Shown in pieces: positions 1-7,018 of a stretch of 12,598 nt of DNA (position 1 is the first letter of the stretch; the number at the start of each line of letters is the position of its first letter). Where the stretch lies: assembly GCA_018663485.1 (NCBI GenBank), contig JABJQI010000228.1, forward strand, positions 1 through 12,598, read 5' to 3'. The position numbers were made by a program, and so were the translations under genes. The DNA is from Opitutia bacterium. Its GTDB lineage: Bacteria > Verrucomicrobiota > Verrucomicrobiia > Opitutales > Coraliomargaritaceae. The notes beneath the pieces were generated by a model. That model was given only the letters and a program-made list of their open reading frames with translations. It ran no database searches and was not told where the DNA came from.

Positions 1-311
1 GTGAAGCGCTGGCCATTCATCGCTGTGACTTTCGGGACTTTCGAGAGGTCACCAACATCGCTCCAGGTAGCGTCAGTCTGATCATCGCGAATCCGCCGTT
101 GGGCCGCCGCGTGCGGGTTGACGATTTGCCAGGTTTGATTTCTAGTTTCTACCGAGTTGCTGCTGAGACATTGTGCCCGGGCGGACGTCTGGTATTCATT
201 AATCCCCTGAAATTAGACAGCCCGGTGCCATCCTTGAACTTGCAAGAACGCCATTTAGTCGATCTGGGTGGATTTAACTGCCGCGTCGAGAAGTGGGTTA
301 AATCGAGCTGA
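1..311 (+). CDS. C-terminal part of a class I SAM-dependent RNA methyltransferase (RlmL/Trm14-like), partial
   Basis: The frame is open from the left edge (first full codon at base 3) to a TGA at 309-311, giving about 102 residues. The key motif is IIANPPLGRR, encoded at about 81-110. It matches the (D/N)PP(Y/L)G motif IV of N2-guanine and related RNA methyltransferases such as RlmL and Trm14, where it positions the target base. Downstream, CPGGRLVFINP fits the next strand of the Rossmann fold. The N-terminal THUMP and SAM-binding parts would lie outside the window. The protein ends abruptly after EKWVKSS. In the +1 frame the DNA goes on to encode a coding-like tail (RAEPLNADIEVLFEVTK) to a TAA at 355-357, so the 3' end looks frameshifted. 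The fold assignment is fairly sure; the exact substrate (tRNA or 23S rRNA) cannot be told from this fragment. Confidence 0.72.
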   Translation, partial: EALAIHRCDFRDFREVTNIAPGSVSLIIANPPLGRRVRVDDLPGLISSFYRVAAETLCPGGRLVFINPLKLDSPVPSLNLQERHLVDLGGFNCRVEKWVKSS

Positions 312-453
312 ACCGTTGAATGCGGACATTGAAGTGCTGTTCGAAGTGACGAAGTAAGCAATGGCACCAGTCTCTGGTATGCCAGTCCTAGAGTGTGAGG
401 GATTTGGTGTACATGCCTATGGCGTCGATACTGAGCGCGAAGCAAATACACAT

Positions 454-487
454 AAAAAAACGGGCACCTCATGTGAGGTGCCCGTTT
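454..487 (-). terminator. Rho-independent terminator of the sugar symporter gene
   Basis: A perfect 13-bp inverted repeat (458-470 with 475-487, core CGGGCACCTC) has an ATGT loop. On the minus strand it is followed by seven T residues (the A run at 454-460). It starts about 24 bases past the stop of the minus-strand symporter. On the plus strand only three T residues follow, so it should act mainly on the minus strand. It may still help to insulate the methyltransferase gene reading towards it. Confidence 0.93.
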
Positions 488-510
488 GTGGAAAGTGCTA
501 TAAGTCGCGG

Positions 511-1998
511 CTACGCGGCCAGTCGTTTCTTGTTGAAGTGATCTGAGGCATATCCGTAGACAGCGATAATGATGAAGCAGAGCACCACGAGGAAGAATGA
601 ACCACGTGTGGCTGTTGTACCCATGAAGCCATCCATGTCCAAGATTTGCCCTTGGAATCGTGTCATGAAGACACCGCCCACAATCGCGAAGATAAGACCT
701 GCGGAACCGAGTTTTGCATCTTCCCCTACGCCATCCAAGGCCAGGCCGTAGATAGTCGGGAACATTAGAGACATGCAGGCTGAAACGAGAACCAGCGAAT
801 ACAGCCCTGTTAGACTGTGAATGTAAATCGCCCCAAGCGTGAAGGCAATCGCCCCAGCACTAAGAATCAGAAGAAGCTTACTCGGAGAAATATACTTGAG
901 GAAGAATGTGCAAATAAAACGGCTACAGAGGAAGATCACCATCGCCATGATGTTGAAGTTCTGGGCGGTCGCTTTATCAATCCCCAGCTCGTTCTCGGCG
1001 TATTGAATAATGAATGTCCATGTCATGATCTGTGCTCCGACATAGAATGTCTGGGCAATCACACCGCCGACGTAATTTGGATTGGTGAGCAAGCGCTTCA
1101 CTGTTCGGCCAAAATGCACATCATGGTCGGCATCAGGTGCGCCTGTGTGTGGTAGCTTACTAACTGCAAAGATGACTAAAACGACCAAAACCACACATCC
1201 GATAATAGTGTAGGGCATTGCAACCAACTTTAGATCACTTTGTTGAAGCTCGCGGTGGGTCATCCCTTGGAAACTATCGATTTTACCGTCCTTGAAGTCT
1301 TGAAGTGCGTTAGCAGGTGCATCCACTCCCATCGTCGCCACGTATGCCTGGACGTTTGCATCGTGAACGCGCTCACGAGGCTTGGCCTGCAGGAAGGAAG
1401 GGATATTGTGTTCCTGTTGGACGATTGCGGTCGTTGCTAGATCCCCAGCATAGCCATTCACATCGTTCTTAAAATCCTCAACTTGAATTGCTGATAAAAT
1501 AACTGTGCCAGCAATGAACATGCCGGTCAAAGAGCCTACTGGGTTGAAAGCTTGAGCGAGATTCAGACGTCTCGTCGCCGTTTCTGGAGGCCCCATCGAG
1601 AGAATGTAGGGATTCGCGGTGGTTTCGAGAAAGGCTAAACCAAAAGTCAGGATATAGAGTGCAATGATGAAGAGATTAAAGTTGGCACCTGCGGCCGCAG
1701 GAATGGAGAGCAGCGCTCCAATCGCATATAAGGCAAGCCCAACAACAATACCCGATTTATAAGAAAATCGACGAATGAAGATCGCAGCAGGCAATGCCAT
1801 TGTCGCGTAACCGCCATAGAATGCCATCTGCACCCAGGTGCTTTGTGCGTTTGTAATGACGAAAACATCTTTGAAGACAGCAACCAGAGGGTTGGTCACA
1901 TCATTAGCGAACCCCCATAAAGAAAACAGTGATGTCACCAAGATAAAGGAGATCAGGAAGTTGCGCGGTATCACCGGCGTGTTATCAGTTTGGCTCAT
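511..1998 (-). CDS. FucP-family MFS sugar:H+ symporter
   Basis: This 495-residue inner-membrane transporter has about 12 hydrophobic segments (roughly 14-36, 55-75, 85-103, 107-128, 148-168, 259-280, 306-330, 346-367, 374-392, 397-420, 430-447, 466-484). Family signatures are LWGFANDVTNPL (28-38), SYKSGIVVGLALYAIGA (79-95), LETTANPY (124-131), RLNLAQAFNP (144-153) and FYVGAQ (318-323). They align with E. coli L-fucose:H+ symporter FucP, including Glu125 (FucP Glu135), Gln149 and Asn152. Two oddities stand out. FucP Asp46 is replaced by Asn36, with Asp33 three residues away. The loop between segments 5 and 6 (about 170-258) is roughly 90 residues, against about 35 in FucP. The substrate could be fucose, glucose, galactose or another hexose, since the family covers all of these. 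Start ATG 1998 is the only good one; its leader has no Shine-Dalgarno sequence. Confidence 0.92.
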   Translation of the reverse strand: MSQTDNTPVIPRNFLISFILVTSLFSLWGFANDVTNPLVAVFKDVFVITNAQSTWVQMAFYGGYATMALPAAIFIRRFSYKSGIVVGLALYAIGALLSIPAAAGANFNLFIIALYILTFGLAFLETTANPYILSMGPPETATRRLNLAQAFNPVGSLTGMFIAGTVILSAIQVEDFKNDVNGYAGDLATTAIVQQEHNIPSFLQAKPRERVHDANVQAYVATMGVDAPANALQDFKDGKIDSFQGMTHRELQQSDLKLVAMPYTIIGCVVLVVLVIFAVSKLPHTGAPDADHDVHFGRTVKRLLTNPNYVGGVIAQTFYVGAQIMTWTFIIQYAENELGIDKATAQNFNIMAMVIFLCSRFICTFFLKYISPSKLLLILSAGAIAFTLGAIYIHSLTGLYSLVLVSACMSLMFPTIYGLALDGVGEDAKLGSAGLIFAIVGGVFMTRFQGQILDMDGFMGTTATRGSFFLVVLCFIIIAVYGYASDHFNKKRLAA

Positions 1999-2254
1999 AA
2001 CTATATTGTTCTTTGGAGTTTGGGTTTGGTATAACTTTAAGAGTATCCTTCAGTTGCTCGCTAATGATTCGTGTTTTTTTAGAAAGCTTGGCTTTTAGAG
2101 CAAACAATCAAGGCGCAGTCGCAAGGTTTTTTGTTCGGGAATATTGGATTCATCTGTGTTTCTGTTTAGAAATGTGGAGATCGAGCTAGTTTGCTGCTGT
2201 TCGAGTTGTTGGGACGTCGTTTGAACCGTTGTTGTCATTCGTGGGAGACAAGCG

Positions 2255-2284
2255 TGTGGAAACGACCGAGCGTTTCCCTCCACA
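2255..2284. repeat. Imperfect intergenic hairpin, possible dispersed repeat copy 1
   Basis: GGAAACG (2258-2264) pairs with CGTTTCC (2271-2277) around a six-base loop, and TGT (2255-2257) can pair with ACA (2282-2284) across a four-base bulge. No T run follows on either strand, so it is not a standard terminator. The sequence resembles a second element at 5741-5782. Both begin GTGTGGA and share AAACGA, CGAG, CGTT and CTCC in the same order. Both lie just past the terminator of a minus-strand gene. It may belong to a dispersed REP-like intergenic family; two degenerate copies are weak proof. Confidence 0.35.
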
Positions 2285-2347
2285 TGAATGCCGCGAGGCT
2301 TGCCTCGAGAATCATTACTTTTATGTCGATCTGGCAAAGATACGCAC

Positions 2348-2382
2348 AAAAAAGCCGAGATTCGTGTGTGAATCTCGGCTTT
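2348..2382 (-). terminator. Rho-independent terminator of the PPi-phosphofructokinase gene
   Basis: A perfect 13-bp stem (2351-2363 with 2370-2382, core GCCGAGATTC) has loop GTGTGT. On the minus strand it leads into six T residues (A run 2348-2353). It begins about 30 bases past the stop codon of the minus-strand PFK gene. Together with the terminator at 454-487, it indicates that PFK and the downstream symporter are separate transcripts. Confidence 0.93.
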
Positions 2383-2412
2383 GAAAGTGGTGCGGTTCGT
2401 TGAATTTGCTGT

Positions 2413-3654
<1,242 letters not shown>

Positions 3655-3675
3655 AATACTATTGAATGTGTGAGG

Positions 3676-3683
3676 ATTTTATA
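3676..3683 (-). promoter_or_regulatory. Possible -10 element for the PPi-PFK gene
   Basis: On the minus strand TATAAAAT lies about 22-29 bases upstream of the PFK start codon, in the 91-bp divergent gap to parA. It looks like a sigma-70 -10 box with a short leader. No good -35 is seen at the right spacing: the nearest TTTACG is about 22 bases off. Low confidence. Confidence 0.25.
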
Positions 3684-3745
3684 GGGTGGATGCCTTTCTG
3701 CTCGACGTAAACAGAGGTGCGACTATCACATAGGTTATGTGTTCC

Positions 3746-4522
3746 ATGGTTTTTACAATTGCGAATCAAAAAGGCGGTGTCGGTAAGACCACGACTGCGA
3801 TTAATCTCAGTTATGCCCTTGCGGAGAAAGGAGTTCGGACGGTTCTTGTGGACTTAGATCCCCAGGCAAACGCGACCAGTGGTTTGGGCGTGGAGAAATT
3901 GGAGGGCGGTAGCTTGTATGGGCCGCTTTGCGGGGAAGGAACTGCGCTTGAGAAAGTTCAGCCAGTTGGAGCGAATGATAATTTGTTCATGATTCCGTCT
4001 GAAGTCGATATGGCAGCGATCGAGATCGAGCTTATTCAGCGTGACAATTATTTGGTGCAATTGCGTGAATGCTTGGCTCCGCTGCGAGACTCAGGTGACT
4101 ACGATGCGATTATTTTGGACTGTCCTCCTGCGCTAGGAATGCTTTCTATGAATAGTTTGGCTGCGGCGGATTATTTGCTGATCGCCTTACAGTGTGAATA
4201 TCTGGCGATGGAAGGTCTCGGGCAAATTTTGAAGGTAGTGGATAAACTGCGTGAGGCGGGCGTGAACGACGATTTGGCGCTGGGTGGTATTTTGATGACG
4301 ATGTTTGATCAACGCACCAACCTCTCTCACCAAGTCGTCGGTGAGGTGCGTAATCACTTTGACGAGAAGGTATTTCGGTCGATGATTCCTCGCTCGATTC
4401 GCTTGAGTGAAGCGCCGAGTTTTGGGCAATCAATTTTCGAGTATGATCCAAGCAGCACTGGTGCGAATGCTTACCGCTACTTGGCAGAAGAAGTGATCGA
4501 GCGTTTCGACCTCGGAAAATAG
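3746..4522 (+). CDS. parA: ParA/Soj-family chromosome partitioning ATPase
   Basis: This is a 258-residue deviant Walker ATPase. Such proteins bind DNA non-specifically as ATP dimers and, with ParB, drive origin segregation. From ATG 3746 the protein starts MVFTIANQ and then the deviant Walker A KGGVGKTT (residues 9-16, signature Lys9 and Lys14). DLDPQANAT follows at 36-44, switch II LDCPPALGMLSMNSL at 124-138, and the C-terminal IPRSIRLSEAPS block at about 214-225. All are typical of Soj. An in-frame ATG at 3737 would add three residues (MCS). I prefer 3746 because family members start about eight residues before KGGVGKTT and AGG (3732-3734) sits 11 bases upstream of it. The next gene downstream is xerC, not parB, so the cognate ParB must be elsewhere or the protein serves another cargo. 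Confidence 0.93.
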   Translation: MVFTIANQKGGVGKTTTAINLSYALAEKGVRTVLVDLDPQANATSGLGVEKLEGGSLYGPLCGEGTALEKVQPVGANDNLFMIPSEVDMAAIEIELIQRDNYLVQLRECLAPLRDSGDYDAIILDCPPALGMLSMNSLAAADYLLIALQCEYLAMEGLGQILKVVDKLREAGVNDDLALGGILMTMFDQRTNLSHQVVGEVRNHFDEKVFRSMIPRSIRLSEAPSFGQSIFEYDPSSTGANAYRYLAEEVIERFDLGK

Positions 4523-4722
4523 TTCTGCGCGGAAGCGCCACGCTCATCGTTTCGGTATCAATTTTTAGGAGTGAGGGAGGTTGACCCTCGTTTTGCCTGA
4601 GTGGGCGAGTCACTCACACTTCCATGGCTGTCGCCGCTTTTTCTTTCGTTCGATGATGAGCGATAAAAAAAACGACAAGAGTGTCGCTTCTACAACGCGC
4701 GATGCGCTAGGTTCTTGGTGTA
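4523..4722. other. Gap between parA and xerC
   Basis: These 200 bases hold no firm gene. A weak hairpin (GAGGG 4573-4577 with CCCTC 4585-4589, then GTTTT) might terminate parA transcription poorly. A second weak stem is TGAGTG 4598-4603 with CACTCA 4611-4616. A 36-37 codon ORF starts at ATG 4653 or 4656 (MSDKKNDKSVASTTRDALG...), runs through an A8 tract (4665-4672) and ends at 4766. It overlaps the xerC start in another frame. It has no recognisable homology and no clear ribosome site, so I do not call it as a gene. Confidence 0.4.
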
Positions 4723-5649
4723 ATGGCAGAATCCAAACCCACTCTGAGTATACCTGTGTTGAATGATTTTTGTGATCACCTAGGATTGGAGCGGCGTGTT
4801 TCCGCGTATACGGTTCGTAATTATCGCGCGGCCGTTGAGCAATTTATGCGATGGATGCAAGGGCGGGGTCAATGGCATGACGATTTTACCGCGGTGCGAC
4901 CGATGGATGTCCGTTCGTATTTAATTGAAGAGGGGCGAAGGTTGGCGCGTCGCACGCTGCATAATCATGTGTCGGGGCTACGTGCATTTTATTTATACCT
5001 GCGTAAGCAAGGCTTAGCAGATTCGAATCCGTTTACTGGTGTGACGCTCCCGAAGTTAAGTAAGCCATTACCTAAGTTCTTATCTGAGTCACAAATGCGG
5101 GCCTTACTGAATGCTCCGATTCTACTGTGGCAAGAGGGTAAAATCGGCGAATTCGAGGCCTTTCGCGATGCGCTGATTCTAGAGCTGCTGTATGGTGGCG
5201 GCTTACGTGTGAGTGAACTCTGTGGGCTAAATCATGGTCAGATCGATTTGGAGCAGGGCGTGGCCCGTGTGCTCGGCAAGGGGCAGAAAGAGCGGCTTTG
5301 TCCACTGGGGCCGGTGGCGACGCGCTGTCTGGGTTTGTTTATTGATCGGTTTAAGCTGTCGGCAGAATTTAATGTAGCAGTGGTGTGTCAGCGTAATGGT
5401 CGGCGCATGGATCCGCGCCAGGTACAGAGACTCTTAAAGACGCATCTCGCTGCTGCAGAACTTCCGTTGGATATGACGCCGCATAAGCTGCGCCACTCCT
5501 TCGCTACGCATATGCTGGATAATGGTGCGGACCTGCGCACTGTGCAGGAATTGCTGGGGCACGCTAATTTATCAACCACTCAGATTTATACCCACGTGTC
5601 GATTGCTCGTCTCAAAGAGGCGCACAAGCAAGCGCATCCCCGGGCTTAG
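4723..5649 (+). CDS. xerC: Tyrosine recombinase XerC (chromosome dimer resolution)
   Basis: This 308-residue cytoplasmic site-specific recombinase normally acts with XerD at dif to resolve chromosome dimers. The N-terminal SAM-like core-binding domain covers about residues 10-100 (FCDHLGLERRVSAYTVRNYR...). The catalytic domain covers about 118-300. All catalytic residues are visible: Arg162 (GGGLRVSEL), Lys186 (LGKGQKERL), His254 and Arg257 (HKLRHSFATHML), His280 (LLGHANLSTTQIY) and nucleophile Tyr289. LSTTQIYTHV is the classical Xer ending. XerC rather than XerD or a phage integrase is inferred from overall resemblance, the length and the neighbouring parA; the split from XerD is not certain. 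ATG 4723 is preceded in frame by a TAG at 4708-4710, so the start cannot lie further upstream. AGG at 4709-4711 is the only Shine-Dalgarno-like triplet, at long spacing. Confidence 0.94.
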   Translation: MAESKPTLSIPVLNDFCDHLGLERRVSAYTVRNYRAAVEQFMRWMQGRGQWHDDFTAVRPMDVRSYLIEEGRRLARRTLHNHVSGLRAFYLYLRKQGLADSNPFTGVTLPKLSKPLPKFLSESQMRALLNAPILLWQEGKIGEFEAFRDALILELLYGGGLRVSELCGLNHGQIDLEQGVARVLGKGQKERLCPLGPVATRCLGLFIDRFKLSAEFNVAVVCQRNGRRMDPRQVQRLLKTHLAAAELPLDMTPHKLRHSFATHMLDNGADLRTVQELLGHANLSTTQIYTHVSIARLKEAHKQAHPRA

Positions 5650-5740
5650 TGTTAATACGGTCTTCTTTGGGCAACTTGGTGGGGCGTTTGTTTGTGTTGT
5701 CTCCAAATACTGCGGGTGGGCGACTCCTCCAGCTTGAGCT

Positions 5741-5782
5741 TGTGTGGATGTAAACGAAGGCGAGTCGTTCTCGCTCCTTTAC
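5741..5782. repeat. Imperfect intergenic hairpin, possible dispersed repeat copy 2
   Basis: After GTGTGGA (5742-5748) comes an interrupted inverted repeat. GTAAA (5750-5754) pairs with TTTAC (5778-5782), and GGCGAG (5760-5765) pairs with CTCGCT (5771-5776; one G-T pair) around loop TCGTT. It lies between the convergent ends of xerC and the HflC-like gene, outside the strong terminator at 5804-5836. Word order and content resemble the element at 2255-2284. There is no T run. Confidence 0.35.
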
Positions 5783-5803
5783 TTATCCTGCCACGCAATT
5801 CAC

Positions 5804-5836
5804 AAAAAAGGCGATTGGTATCAAATACCAATCGCC
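5804..5836 (-). terminator. Rho-independent terminator of the SPFH operon
   Basis: A perfect 11-bp stem (5810-5820 with 5826-5836, GGCGATTGGTA and its complement) has loop TCAAA. On the minus strand it is followed by six T residues (A run 5804-5809). It begins 25 bases past the HflC-like stop. No T run follows on the plus strand, so it is unlikely to stop xerC transcripts efficiently. Confidence 0.92.
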
Positions 5837-5860
5837 ATTATATTGAAAAAATGAATTGAA

Positions 5861-6991
5861 CTATTCGGCGCGGGCGCCGACTTTTTCGAGTACAGAAGCG
5901 ACGTCTAAAAAGTCGTTGCTCTGCGTCGATACGGTGACTTCACCAAGATTGAGTTGCTCGACGATTTCGAAGGCAACTAGGTTCTCGCCGCCAGGAGTGT
6001 TAAGTGCGGTGGCTTTGAGGCGTTCGCCTTCAGCGGTGGCTTCTTTCTCGAGCAGCGTACCTTTGGCTTCGGATTCGGCTTGATACAAATCAGCGTCGGC
6101 CTTAAGCTTTGCAGCGGTGAGTCGAGCATCCGCGTTGAGCTGTGCGATCTCTTTGTCGGTGTCGGCCTTCATTGTGAGCTTCTTAGCGATCAGTTCTTGC
6201 TCAATGACCCGGACCTTGGCTTCGGTTTCAGCTGCGATACGGTTGGTCTCGCCCTTTTTATCTTCGGCTAGAGCGCGGGACTTATTGAGCTCGACGTCTT
6301 GGTCGGCAAGTTTCTTGTCTAATATCTTACGCTCATAAGAGGGATCGAAGGCAATGTCGCGGATTAGTATGTCAATCAGGTCGATGCTACTTTCTGCAAG
6401 CTCCCCCTTGAGATCTTTTGTGGCTTCAACTGTTTTGATCCGGCGAACTTCAGGATCATAGAATTGTTCGGTGAGCATGGTGCCAAAGATATCACGAATG
6501 GTCTTTTGCACCTGGTCGCGGACGATTCCTTTATAGCGAGTCTCGGAGCCGAGCTCTTGGTAAAGTTGGTACACTTCATTAGGGCTGACACGGTATTTGA
6601 CTGTGACGTCTAGGCGCACGGTGTAACCGTCTTTGGACTTAAGCTCAACTTGGCCGGTGCTGCCTGATAAGGAGGCGTCGAGGTATCGCTGTGAGGTGGA
6701 GGACAGGAAGCTGTAGATCTTCTTAGTTTCTCGACGCTCTTGCTCCGTGGTGAACTCGGTGGTTTGCACTGTAGAGTCGAAGATCTTCCAAGTGTCTAGT
6801 AGGGGCAGATTGCGATGCCAGCCTGGGCCGAAGTCCATAGGGACCACGCCCTTTGAGCCAAAGACAGCATATTGCTGGGTGCGTACGCCGGTCTCGCCAA
6901 GATCGATTTTAATAAATAGGAAGTTGGCAGCAACAAAGACGCTGACTGCGGCGAGTATGATCAGTGTGGAGAGCAGTTTTATAAATTTCAT
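5861..6991 (-). CDS. HflC-like SPFH/prohibitin-family membrane protein
   Basis: This 376-residue protein has a single N-terminal membrane segment (about 5-25) right after a short MKFIK start, as in HflC. An SPFH/band 7 domain follows (about 27-225: GVRTQQYAVFG, FGPGWHRNLPLLDTW, VELKSKDGYTVRLDVTVKYRV). Next come a long charged, Ala/Glu/Lys-rich coiled coil (about 222-328) and a compact C-terminal piece. SPFH proteins form large rings or cages at membranes that organise partners; HflK/HflC cage the FtsH protease in E. coli. The gene is second in an operon, 27 bases after the HflK-like gene, with which it shares the block KKLADQDVE (here 226-234). FtsH is not in the window. It could equally be called a generic prohibitin. 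Start ATG 6991 has an ACACAC leader and no Shine-Dalgarno sequence. Confidence 0.88.
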   Translation of the reverse strand: MKFIKLLSTLIILAAVSVFVAANFLFIKIDLGETGVRTQQYAVFGSKGVVPMDFGPGWHRNLPLLDTWKIFDSTVQTTEFTTEQERRETKKIYSFLSSTSQRYLDASLSGSTGQVELKSKDGYTVRLDVTVKYRVSPNEVYQLYQELGSETRYKGIVRDQVQKTIRDIFGTMLTEQFYDPEVRRIKTVEATKDLKGELAESSIDLIDILIRDIAFDPSYERKILDKKLADQDVELNKSRALAEDKKGETNRIAAETEAKVRVIEQELIAKKLTMKADTDKEIAQLNADARLTAAKLKADADLYQAESEAKGTLLEKEATAEGERLKATALNTPGGENLVAFEIVEQLNLGEVTVSTQSNDFLDVASVLEKVGARAE

Positions 6992-7018
6992 AATAGTGTG
7001 TATCCGTATGGCAGTGGC

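Larger units (their letters stand above)
1999..2412. other. Intergenic region between the symporter and PPi-PFK genes
   Basis: No convincing gene lies in these 414 bases. From right to left they hold the PFK terminator (2348-2382), a small perfect hairpin (2294-2299 with 2302-2307, CGAGGC/GCCTCG), and a larger imperfect hairpin at 2255-2284. They also hold the presumed promoter and leader of the minus-strand symporter gene. A 5-3-5 palindrome at 2083-2095 (AAAGC, TTG, GCTTT) sits about 85 bases upstream of the symporter start and could be a regulator site, but it is short. I saw no clean -35/-10 pair. Confidence 0.5.

Noticed and set aside
361..546. Small plus-strand ORF after the methyltransferase
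   Set aside because: It runs through the terminator hairpin and into the antisense of the symporter's end; no ribosome site and no similarity recognised.
4146..4613. 155-codon open frame on the minus strand opposite parA
   Set aside because: It lies antisense to the conserved C-terminal half of ParA and has low-complexity Ser/Arg/Pro composition and no motif.
4723..5649. Integrase of a mobile element
   Set aside because: The length, motifs and parA neighbour fit housekeeping XerC; no attachment repeats, tRNA or other mobile genes are seen.
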